DNA from: DATAFO01 sp046728935
GTDB lineage: Bacteria; Actinomycetota; Thermoleophilia; Solirubrobacterales; 70-9
Assembly: GCA_046728935.1 (NCBI GenBank)
Contig: JBKPFS010000006.1
Coordinates: forward strand, 1-16,672
Length of the DNA stretch: 16,672 nucleotides
Direction of reading: 5' to 3'
Position 1 is the first letter of the stretch. Each line of letters opens with the position of its first letter. The position numbers and the translations under genes are program-made. Positions 1 to 6,017 of this stretch are shown in pieces. A model generated the notes under the pieces. That model saw only the letters and a program-made list of their open reading frames with translations. It made no database searches and was not told the origin of the DNA.

Positions 1-1158
1 CATGCCGCTGACGAACATGTGGTGCGCCCAGACGGTGTAGGAGAGGACGACGATCCCGATCAGCGCCAGCGCCATCAGCCGGTAGCCGAAGATCGGCTTG
101 CGGGCGTGGGTCGAGATCACCTCGGAGACGATCCCGAACCCCGGCAGCATCATGATGTAGACCGCCGGGTGCGAGTAGAACCAGAAGATGTGCTGGTAGC
201 TCAGCACGTCGCCGCCGAAGGCCGCCTGGAAGAAGTTGGTGTTCAGGACGCGGTCGAAGAGGACCATGAACTGCACCCCGGCGATGAACGGGGTCGCGGC
301 GACGACCAGGAGCGAGGTCGAGAGGTTCGCCCAGACCAGCAGCGGCATGCGCCAGAAGGTCATCCCCGGCGCGCGCATGGTGATGATCGTGACCAGGAAG
401 TTGAGCGCCGTGGCAACGGAGGAGGCGCCGGCGAACTGGACCCCGAGGTTGAAGAACGACTGCCCGAGCGGGGCTCCCGTCGATAGCGGCGCGTAGCCGG
501 TCCAGCCGGCGTCGAAGGCCCCGCCCGGGACCAGGTAGCTGGCGAGGAAGAGCACGCCCGCGATCGGCAGCATCCAGAAGCTGAGCGCGTTGAGGCGCGG
601 GAACGCCATGTCCGGCGCCCCGATCATCAGCGGCAGGACGAAGTTCGCGATCCCGGCGAAGACCGGGATCACAAAGACGAAGATCATCAGCGCCGCGTGG
701 GTGGAGAAGAGCCCGTTGAAGACCCCCGGATCGACGATCTGGGTGCCGGGCTGGGCGAGCTCGGCCCGCATCACCATCGCGATCAGCCCGCCGACGAGGA
801 AGAAGAAGAAGGTGGTGACGATGTACTGGATCCCGATCACCTTGTGATCGGTGTTGAACTTGAAGTAGTCCTTCCAGCTGTACGCGCCGTGGTCCTTGTG
901 CTCGAGCTCGGCCGGGTAGGTGGACCCCCCGACCGCCCAGCGGAACCAGTAGTCGAACGCCCCGAGCCCGATCAGGAAGCCGAACGGGCCGGTGATCGCG
1001 GGCACGACCACGTGCGGGTAGCCGGTCTCCTCGGTCTGGAAGATCTCCAGCCCCGAGATCGCCCGCAGGGCGACGACCAGGCCAAACCCGAAGGCCGTCC
1101 CGAGCACGAACCCAAGCCCCCCTCGCGCCAATCCCGGTTGCCTGATTGCCGCTGCCAA
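1..1158 (-). CDS. ctaD: Cytochrome c oxidase subunit I, A2-type (5' part; 3' end outside window)
   Basis: Heme-copper oxidase catalytic subunit, which reduces O2 to water and pumps protons in the membrane. About 386 codons are present and the rest lies beyond base 1. Counting from a TTG start at 1158, visible motifs are STHAALMIF (heme a ligand H154), GAPDMAFPRLN with the D-channel Asp D183, WFYSHPAVY (CuB ligand H330, cross-linked Tyr Y334) and WAHHMF (CuB ligands H379/H380). A Tyr-Ser pair (Y328-S329) replaces the Glu of HPEVY, which is the signature of A2 oxidases. Two extra hydrophobic segments (about 14-32 and 48-76) precede the usual first helix (about 106-130). The start is uncertain. 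TTG 1158 is the longest option after the in-frame stop at 1174-1176 and lies 8 nt after a TAGGCT hexamer. GTG 1107, behind a GAGGGG run, is an alternative. It follows ctaC by 11 bp. Confidence 0.93.
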   Translation of the reverse strand, partial: MAAAIRQPGLARGGLGFVLGTAFGFGLVVALRAISGLEIFQTEETGYPHVVVPAITGPFGFLIGLGAFDYWFRWAVGGSTYPAELEHKDHGAYSWKDYFKFNTDHKVIGIQYIVTTFFFFLVGGLIAMVMRAELAQPGTQIVDPGVFNGLFSTHAALMIFVFVIPVFAGIANFVLPLMIGAPDMAFPRLNALSFWMLPIAGVLFLASYLVPGGAFDAGWTGYAPLSTGAPLGQSFFNLGVQFAGASSVATALNFLVTIITMRAPGMTFWRMPLLVWANLSTSLLVVAATPFIAGVQFMVLFDRVLNTNFFQAAFGGDVLSYQHIFWFYSHPAVYIMMLPGFGIVSEVISTHARKPIFGYRLMALALIGIVVLSYTVWAHHMFVSGM

Positions 1159-1166
1159 GTCTCCGT

Positions 1167-1172
1167 AGCCTA
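1167..1172 (-). promoter_or_regulatory. Candidate -10 (TAGGCT) for ctaD, overlapping the ctaC stop
   Basis: The hexamer TAGGCT (consensus TANNNT) ends 8 nt before the proposed TTG start of ctaD. Its first three bases are the TAG stop of ctaC. No -35 is recognisable. A GGAG in the same interval could instead act as a closely spaced ribosome binding site. Confidence 0.35.
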
Positions 1173-1934
1173 GCTAGACGCGTTGCCCCCGCCGGCCTCA
1201 GCGGGCGCCTGAGACGCCCGCTGATCGGCGATCCATCTGTCGAACTCCTCCTGTGACTCGACCACCACGGACGCCCGCATGGTCGAGTGCCCGATCCCGC
1301 AGAGCTCCGTGCAGACGACGCTGTACGTGCCCTCCTTGTCGGGCGTCACCACGACCTCGTCGTCGATCTCGTCACCGCCCACGCCGGCGGGCACCAGGTC
1401 GCGCTTGATCCGCCACTCCGGGACCCAGAAGGAGTGAATGACGTCGAGCGCGGTCAGGTGCAGCTCGAGCTGGCGGTCCACCGGCACGTGGAGCTGCGTC
1501 GTCTTCACGCCCGCGTCCGGGTACTCGAACGTCCACTCGTACTGCTGGGCGGTGATGTTGATCGGCAGCCGGTCACCGGCCTTGGCCTCGATGTCGTCGA
1601 GCACGATCCAGCTGTAGACGATGCCGCCGAGGACGATCACCGTCGGGATCAGGGTCCAGGCGATCTCGAGCCGCGTGTTGCCGTGGATCGGCTCCCCGTC
1701 TGACTCGTCGCCAGGCTTCGCCCGGTACTTCCAGATGCAGTAGCCGAGCATCACGGTCACGATCGAGAAGACAAACGACGAGAGCACGATCATCACGTCG
1801 AAGAGGGTGTCGATCGGCCCGGCCTGCTCGGACGCCGCCTCGCCGAACCAATCGATCTGGACCATCCCGATCGAGACCACGGCCGTGAGCACGAGCATCG
1901 CGGCGATGATGCGGGCGAGCGTTCCGCGTTTCAC
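1170..1934 (-). CDS. ctaC: Cytochrome c oxidase subunit II
   Basis: Carries the CuA centre that takes electrons from cytochrome c and passes them to subunit I. The 254-residue protein begins with a KR-containing N-terminus and a hydrophobic signal/anchor (about 8-25), followed by two membrane helices (about 42-66 and 91-111). The extracytoplasmic cupredoxin domain has the aromatic QYEWTFEYP segment (131-139) and a complete CuA ligand set: H167, C208, E210, C212, H216 and M219 in CTELCGIGHSTM. It ends soon after this domain with no CXXCH, so it is not a fused caa3-type subunit. The start is GTG at 1934 with no Shine-Dalgarno sequence, but TAGAAT ends 8 nt upstream. It lies 11 bp after the glycosyltransferase gene and directly before ctaD, the usual ctaC-ctaD order. 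Confidence 0.96.
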   Translation of the reverse strand: MKRGTLARIIAAMLVLTAVVSIGMVQIDWFGEAASEQAGPIDTLFDVMIVLSSFVFSIVTVMLGYCIWKYRAKPGDESDGEPIHGNTRLEIAWTLIPTVIVLGGIVYSWIVLDDIEAKAGDRLPINITAQQYEWTFEYPDAGVKTTQLHVPVDRQLELHLTALDVIHSFWVPEWRIKRDLVPAGVGGDEIDDEVVVTPDKEGTYSVVCTELCGIGHSTMRASVVVESQEEFDRWIADQRASQAPAEAGGGNASS

Positions 1935-1942
1935 CGGCGGGG

Positions 1943-1948
1943 ATTCTA
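1943..1948 (-). promoter_or_regulatory. Candidate -10 (TAGAAT) for ctaC, overlapping the upstream stop codon
   Basis: TAGAAT matches TATAAT at five of six positions and ends 8 nt before the GTG start of ctaC, so transcription would begin at or within a few bases of that codon. Its first three bases are the TAG stop of the glycosyltransferase gene. I see no -35 match about 17 bp upstream. Confidence 0.5.
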
Positions 1949-3436
1949 TTGAGGCACGGGCGGCAGATCATCGAGCCGTCCGGCGGAGGCGGCCAGGACC
2001 CCGCGCGCGACCCCCTCCCAGCTCCACAGGCGCGCCACGGTCTCGCTGAGCGCCGAGCGGGCGGCCTCGCGGATGTCGTCCGGAAGCTCGAACCAGCCGG
2101 TGAGGCGCTCGGCGATCGCCTCCGCGGCGCCTTCGGAGACCGGGAAGGAGACGAGCGGAGCCACGGCCGCCGGCAGCTCAGCGGCGAGCGCGTCGCTGAC
2201 CTCGCGGGCTCCCGAGTGACCCGCCGAGACCGGCAGCACGCCCGCGGCCGCCGCCTCGGCCGCGACCATGCCGAAGGCCTCGGGGAACGTGCTGGGGAAG
2301 ACGAGCGCGTCGGTCGCCGGCACCAGGGCGCCGACCTCGTCGTGCTCCAGTCGGCCGGAGAAGCGGACGCTGCCGGCCGCGGCCGCGGCGTCGGCCGCGT
2401 AGGCGTCGGGCACCCGGTCGAGGAAGGCGGCGAGGATCTCGAGCGGATGCTCCTCCCCGCCCTCCAACGCGCGACCCTTGGCGGCGAGCTCGCGCGCCGG
2501 GCGCAGGTCGCCGGCCTCGAGCCCTGCCCAGACGCCGCGCAGCGCCGCCTCGAGCTCGCCGAACCCGGCGATCAGCAGGCGGGCGCCCGGGTTTCGGGCG
2601 TGGACGAGAGGCCACGCCGCGAGCAGCAGATCGACGCCCTTGGACACGATCAGCTTGCCCACGAAGACGACGTGCGGGCCCTCAGCGCCGGCGAACCACT
2701 CGATCGCCTCCGCCGCGGCGACGACGTCGCGGTCCCACGTGCCCTTGGTGGCGACGGCCTCCTGTGCCAGGGATCTCAGCCGCGCCGCCAGCTCGCGGAG
2801 GCGATCGGAGCCGCGGTCCTCCGGGACGCGCGCGAAGAGGTCGGTGTCGACGCCCGGCGGGCCCAGGCGAACCTTGGGCTGGCCGAGCTCGCCGACGGCC
2901 TGGCGGAGGCGGTCGGCGATGTGCCCCGAGCCGACGAGGATGCCCGCCGCCCCCTCCACCGCCTCCTCCGCGAACGGGCCGAAGCGCTCGAGGTCCGGGA
3001 GCACCGTGTACGAGAGATCGGAGCCATGCACCTTCACCGCGTAGTCGAGCCCGGCCCGGGCGAGGATCACCGGCCCCATCACGAGGTGGTTGGCGAGCGC
3101 GGCGTCGACGCCGCCCGCCCCCTCCGCTACCTCGCGCACGGCGGCGACGTTGGCGTCGATGTACGCGGCCAGCTCCTCCTCGGTCAGCTCGGTGAACGCC
3201 TTGACCCGGAACCCCTCGTACTCGTCGCGCACGAAGACCGGCAGGAGGCCGCCGATGTCGGGGTTGTGGATCGTCACCGATCCCTTGGCTCCGGCGGCGA
3301 GGTCCGACGCGCGGCGGTCCTGGCAGACGAGGTGCACCTCGTGGCCCAGGCGCGCGAGAGCCCGGGCGAGGCTGGCGTTGTAGACGTTCGACCCGGTGCC
3401 GTGCAGCAGGTAGCCGTGGAAGACCAGCACCTTCAC
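1946..3436 (-). CDS. GT4-like glycosyltransferase (GT-B fold)
   Basis: Predicted cytosolic glycosyltransferase moving a sugar from an activated donor; the acceptor is unknown. The 496-residue protein starts with a Rossmann-like strand (VKVLVFHGY) and a GT4-style loop, HGTGSN (12-17). The C-terminal donor domain has VFVGKLIVSKGVDLLLAAW (257-275) and the EX7E motif E386-E394 in PEAFGMVAAE. Relatively long inserts at about 200-250 and 300-355 make it longer than a typical ~400-residue GT4. I placed the start at GTG 3436, where homology begins. The frame stays open to 3541, but that extension overlaps the divergent gene and is basic and low in structure. There is no Shine-Dalgarno sequence, and TACGCT lies 6 nt upstream. 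Its position before ctaC may be incidental. Confidence 0.85.
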   Translation of the reverse strand: MKVLVFHGYLLHGTGSNVYNASLARALARLGHEVHLVCQDRRASDLAAGAKGSVTIHNPDIGGLLPVFVRDEYEGFRVKAFTELTEEELAAYIDANVAAVREVAEGAGGVDAALANHLVMGPVILARAGLDYAVKVHGSDLSYTVLPDLERFGPFAEEAVEGAAGILVGSGHIADRLRQAVGELGQPKVRLGPPGVDTDLFARVPEDRGSDRLRELAARLRSLAQEAVATKGTWDRDVVAAAEAIEWFAGAEGPHVVFVGKLIVSKGVDLLLAAWPLVHARNPGARLLIAGFGELEAALRGVWAGLEAGDLRPARELAAKGRALEGGEEHPLEILAAFLDRVPDAYAADAAAAAGSVRFSGRLEHDEVGALVPATDALVFPSTFPEAFGMVAAEAAAAGVLPVSAGHSGAREVSDALAAELPAAVAPLVSFPVSEGAAEAIAERLTGWFELPDDIREAARSALSETVARLWSWEGVARGVLAASAGRLDDLPPVPQ

Positions 3437-3442
3437 GGAGTG

Positions 3443-3448
3443 AGCGTA
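3443..3448 (-). promoter_or_regulatory. Candidate -10 (TACGCT) for the glycosyltransferase gene
   Basis: TACGCT ends 6 nt before the GTG start at 3436, in a 41-bp divergent gap with no Shine-Dalgarno sequence for either gene. This suggests a leaderless transcript. Confidence 0.4.
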
Positions 3449-3465
3449 GGGGCCGGACTCGCCGG

Positions 3466-3471
3466 TATGTT
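3466..3471 (+). promoter_or_regulatory. Candidate -10 (TATGTT) for the zinc-ribbon gene
   Basis: TATGTT ends 6 nt before the ATG at 3478. It is separated by exactly 17 bp from the opposing TACGCT box at 3443-3448, so each -10 sits where the other promoter's -35 would be. CCGG half-sites (3453-3456 and 3462-3465) lie between them. Confidence 0.42.
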
Positions 3472-3477
3472 TCCCCC

Positions 3478-3750
3478 ATGCAGAACCCGCGGCAGATCTA
3501 TCGGCTGCGAGCCCGTGCCTCCGGCCGTGAGGCCTTCGCACCGGTCGAGCCCGGCGGCGTCTACATCGACCAGGAGACCGGCGAGGAGCTCGAGCCCGTG
3601 ACGCGGGTCCTGCCCCTGGCCCCGTCCGAGTCCGCTCTTCTGCGAACGCCCGAGAACCTGCGGGCGTGCCAGCGCTGCGATCAGCTGATCGGCCTCGACG
3701 TCAGCGACTGCCCGTACTGCGGCCTGCGCCAGCCGGCGCTGGATGGCTGA
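3478..3750 (+). CDS. Small zinc-ribbon protein, function unknown
   Basis: A 90-residue protein I cannot assign to a named family. Its C-terminal third holds two CXXC knuckles, C64QRC67 and C78PYC81, spaced CX2C-X10-CX2C as in a rubredoxin-like zinc ribbon. The N-terminal half (about 1-55) is polar and Arg/Glu-rich, with no signal peptide or membrane helix, so it should be cytosolic. The ATG at 3478 has no Shine-Dalgarno sequence but a TATGTT hexamer 6 nt before it. It diverges from the glycosyltransferase and is followed without a gap by a lipoprotein gene, which suggests co-transcription. Zinc ribbons of this size often mediate protein or nucleic-acid contacts, but the specific role here is unknown. 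Confidence 0.75.
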   Translation: MQNPRQIYRLRARASGREAFAPVEPGGVYIDQETGEELEPVTRVLPLAPSESALLRTPENLRACQRCDQLIGLDVSDCPYCGLRQPALDG

Positions 3751-4170
3751 GTGATCGCCCGGCTCGGGCGGCAGGCGGCGATGGTGCTCCCCGCGCTCGC
3801 GCTCGCGCTCGCCGCGGGGATCACCGTCGCGGCCTGCGGGGACGACGACAAGAACGTCGCGGCGGCAAACGACCCCACGACCACCGAGCCGATCACGACC
3901 ACCGACAAGACCGAGCCGCCGCCGAGCGAGGGGCCCCCGAACGACGAGCAGGGATCGGGCGGGACAGACGCCCCGCTGGTCCCGGACGAGGGCCACGAGG
4001 GCGGCGGCCCCGATCCGGGCACCGAGGAGGCAGAGAAGGCGCCGTCCCGTGCGGGCGGCGGTGGTGGCGGTTCAGGCGGCGGAGGTGGCGGCGAGCAGTC
4101 ATCCGGGGGCGCCAGCCCGCCCGACGCCTTCGAGCAGTACTGCAAGGACCACCCCCGCTCCTGCGGCTAG
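3751..4170 (+). CDS. Putative lipoprotein with Thr/Pro- and Gly-rich linker
   Basis: A 139-residue predicted exported protein. An N-terminal hydrophobic stretch (about 11-27) ends in a lipobox-like TVAAC-G with C29 as the lipidation site, followed by an acidic DDD. Residues 40-120 are low complexity: a Thr/Glu/Pro-rich part, then glycine runs around 103-114. The extreme C-terminus contains two more cysteines in a short segment (YCKDHPRSCG) that could form a disulfide. GTG at 3751 directly follows the TGA of the zinc-ribbon gene; ATG 3781 (residue 11) is a possible alternative start giving a shorter signal peptide. Its end lies 17 bp from the end of the convergent secreted-protein gene. I recognise no family, and it could be a surface-anchored spacer protein. 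Confidence 0.65.
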   Translation: MIARLGRQAAMVLPALALALAAGITVAACGDDDKNVAAANDPTTTEPITTTDKTEPPPSEGPPNDEQGSGGTDAPLVPDEGHEGGGPDPGTEEAEKAPSRAGGGGGGSGGGGGGEQSSGGASPPDAFEQYCKDHPRSCG

Positions 4171-4187
4171 CCCCTTAGGCGCTGCGA

Positions 4188-4937
4188 CTACTCGGGAACG
4201 AAGTAAGCCCAGTAGAGCAACCGTGCGCCGGCGTAAGCGCACGCGTACTTGCGCTCGCTCCCGACCTCCTGATGTGCCTTGCTCCGCTTCAGGAGATCGC
4301 GCTTACTGTCGCAGCGGCCCGGCTTCCGGCTCCCGACCCAGACGTTCTGCTTGGACAGGTGGGCGTGAGCGAAGTTCGAGGCCCAGGTCGGAGTCGTCAG
4401 TGCCACGACACTCCCCTTCTTGACCTTGAGCGGCTCGGTGAGGGTGAAGATCGGGGACTCGCCAAGGAAGGGATTGAGCTCCACCACCGGGCTCTGCTTG
4501 AGGAGCTTGAAGGTCTGCTTATCGGTCTTCTTGATCACAGAGAGTCGCGCCGTCGGCCTGGAACCGAATTCCGGGCTGTCGAGGTTGTCGCCGAAAAAAT
4601 CCCGCTCGTCCTCGTCCGGCTTGGAGAGAGCGATGCGCCAGGCGACGAGATGTCCGTCCTGGCGAACCTTGAAGACACCCCTTTGGCCATCGACGCTCTT
4701 CTGAAACCCCGTCACGTGACCCATCGCCTGGCATTGCTGAGCCGAGGTCGGGAACTTCGGGGCGGGACAGCTCGGGCGAGGTGTGCTCGCGGTCTTGCCG
4801 ATCACCTTGGCCTTGGTCGCCACCGCCGGGGGCGCGGTGATCGCCGCCAGCGCGATAAATGCGGCGAGCAAGGCGCCGATCGTGGCCAGCGCACCCGCGC
4901 GCGCGCCGAAGATCCTCTGCGTAGCGGGCATCAGCAT
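4188..4937 (-). CDS. Secreted four-cysteine protein of unknown function
   Basis: A 249-residue protein with a clear Sec signal peptide: a positively charged start, a hydrophobic core at about 15-35 and a likely cleavage after AVA (38-40). The mature part has four cysteines (C57, C69, C209, C233), consistent with two disulfides, and alternating polar/hydrophobic segments suggestive of beta structure. Notable pieces are GQRGVFKVRQDGHLVAW (84-100), PVVELNPFLGESPIFTL (150-166) and a C-terminal ARLLYWAYFVP (238-248). I have an impression of similar secreted proteins in Thermoleophilia but cannot name a family. The ATG at 4937 has GGAG 10 nt upstream; ATG 4931 is an alternative. It is Lys-rich and looks somewhat less GC-biased than its neighbours, so recent acquisition is possible but not shown. 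Confidence 0.72.
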   Translation of the reverse strand: MLMPATQRIFGARAGALATIGALLAAFIALAAITAPPAVATKAKVIGKTASTPRPSCPAPKFPTSAQQCQAMGHVTGFQKSVDGQRGVFKVRQDGHLVAWRIALSKPDEDERDFFGDNLDSPEFGSRPTARLSVIKKTDKQTFKLLKQSPVVELNPFLGESPIFTLTEPLKVKKGSVVALTTPTWASNFAHAHLSKQNVWVGSRKPGRCDSKRDLLKRSKAHQEVGSERKYACAYAGARLLYWAYFVPE

Positions 4938-4988
4938 GGTGTCAACACTCCAGGCACCGCTCGGTTGCGGTCCAGGCGTGGATCGGGG

Positions 4989-4994
4989 AGCTTA
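4989..4994 (-). promoter_or_regulatory. Weak candidate -10 (TAAGCT) for the secreted-protein gene
   Basis: TAAGCT lies about 50 nt upstream of the ATG at 4937. It would give a leader of roughly 45 nt carrying the GGAGTG Shine-Dalgarno sequence. It has no -35 match and could be a chance hit. Confidence 0.22.
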
Positions 4995-5002
4995 GGAGCA
5001 TC

Positions 5003-5021
5003 AGGGGCGCCGGGGGCCCCT
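5003..5021. promoter_or_regulatory. Inverted repeat abutting the ABC-operon promoter
   Basis: Perfect 6-bp arms AGGGGC and GCCCCT are separated by 7 bp, and the repeat ends 3 bp before the TAGAAT hexamer. It covers the spacer and -35 region, a classic place for a repressor operator. No regulator gene is adjacent, and GC-rich DNA yields such repeats by chance. Confidence 0.33.
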
Positions 5022-5024
5022 CCG

Positions 5025-5030
5025 TAGAAT
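5025..5030 (+). promoter_or_regulatory. Candidate -10 (TAGAAT) for the ABC/GH63 operon
   Basis: TAGAAT (five of six matches to TATAAT) ends 9 nt before the ATG at 5040. No Shine-Dalgarno sequence is present, so the operon mRNA is probably leaderless or nearly so. Confidence 0.5.
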
Positions 5031-5039
5031 CCGCGCACG

Positions 5040-6017
5040 ATGGCTGCCATCGAGGCGATTCGGCTTGGACGCGAGTTCGAGGGTGGCGTCCGCGCCGTCG
5101 CCGGAGTCGACCTCGAGGTGTCCGAGGGCGAGATCTATGCGTTCCTCGGGCCTAACGGCGCGGGGAAGACCACCACCGTCCGGATGCTGACCACGCTTCT
5201 GCGCCCGACCACGGGCGAGGCGCGCGTCGCCGGCTTCGACGTCGTCGCGGAGCCGGCCCAGGTGCGCCGGGCGATCGGCGTCGCGCTGCAAGAGGCCGCG
5301 CTCGATCCGCTGATGACGGGGCGCGAGCTGATCCGTCTCCAGGCGACCCTACACGGGATCCCCAAGGACGAGGGCAAGAGGCGCGCCGACTCGCTCCTGG
5401 AGCGGGTCGGGCTGACCCGCGCCGCCGATCGCAGAGTCGGCACCTACTCGGGCGGGATGCGCCGCCGGCTCGATCTCGCCTCGGCTCTCGTGCACGAGCC
5501 GATGGTGCTGTTCCTGGACGAGCCCACGACCGGCCTCGACCCGGTCAGCCGCAAGGCCATCTGGGAGGAGGTCGCCAAGCTGAACCGGGAGGGGACGACC
5601 GTCTTCCTCACCACGCAGTACCTGGAGGAGGCCGATCAGCTCGCCGACAACGTCGGGATCATCTCCGCGGGGAGCCTCGTGGCCGAGGACACCCCGGCGC
5701 GCCTCAAGGCCGAGATCGGACGTCCCCACCTCGAGATTCGGCTGTGCGACGACGGCGCCGAGCGGGCGGAGGAGATCATGTCGCGGTTCGGCAGGCCCTT
5801 GCCCGCCAAGGACGGCGCGGTGCTGGTGGAGCTGGAGCGAGGCGCCGCGGAGGTGGCTCCGGTGGTCCGCGCCCTCGACGAGGCGGGGCTCGCGGTCGAG
5901 TCGCTCGACCTCGTCGAGCCGACGCTCGACGACGTCTTCGTCGCCAAGACCGGCCAGCACCTCGAGGGCGCTGATGAGACCGATACCGGCGAGAGCGCGG
6001 CCATCGAAGCCCCGTGA
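5040..6017 (+). CDS. ABC transporter ATP-binding protein, DrrA type
   Basis: ATPase of an ABC-2 exporter, energising the two membrane proteins encoded next. The 325-residue protein has Walker A GPNGAGKTT (37-45), Q-loop Q84, signature YSGGM (136-140) and Walker B VLFLDEP (156-162). The H-loop position carries Gln (TTQYLEEAD, Q193), as is usual in DrrA-type daunorubicin-resistance ATPases. The ~100-residue C-terminal extension, including VEPTLDDVF, is also typical of this group. The ATG at 5040 follows a TAGAAT hexamer by 9 nt. Its TGA overlaps the GTG of the first permease by 4 bases. DrrA relatives export hydrophobic antibiotics or lipids, but the substrate here cannot be read from sequence. 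Confidence 0.93.
   Translation: MAAIEAIRLGREFEGGVRAVAGVDLEVSEGEIYAFLGPNGAGKTTTVRMLTTLLRPTTGEARVAGFDVVAEPAQVRRAIGVALQEAALDPLMTGRELIRLQATLHGIPKDEGKRRADSLLERVGLTRAADRRVGTYSGGMRRRLDLASALVHEPMVLFLDEPTTGLDPVSRKAIWEEVAKLNREGTTVFLTTQYLEEADQLADNVGIISAGSLVAEDTPARLKAEIGRPHLEIRLCDDGAERAEEIMSRFGRPLPAKDGAVLVELERGAAEVAPVVRALDEAGLAVESLDLVEPTLDDVFVAKTGQHLEGADETDTGESAAIEAP

Noticed and set aside
3437..3541. Upstream extension of the glycosyltransferase to 3541
   Set aside because: The extra 35 residues are basic and unstructured and overlap the divergent zinc-ribbon gene. The GT-B fold begins right at GTG 3436.
1949..3601. A 550-codon plus-strand open frame antisense to the glycosyltransferase
   Set aside because: Its composition is Arg/Gly/Glu/Asp-heavy with no domain, while the opposite strand encodes a GT-B protein with an EX7E motif.
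4060..4095. GGN-rich tandem sequence as a repeat array or CRISPR
   Set aside because: It is simply the glycine-run linker of the lipoprotein, with no spacer/repeat structure.
4171..4187. Bidirectional terminator between the convergent lipoprotein and secreted-protein genes
   Set aside because: The 17-bp gap has no stem-loop with a T-tract; only a 4-bp stem is found just before it.
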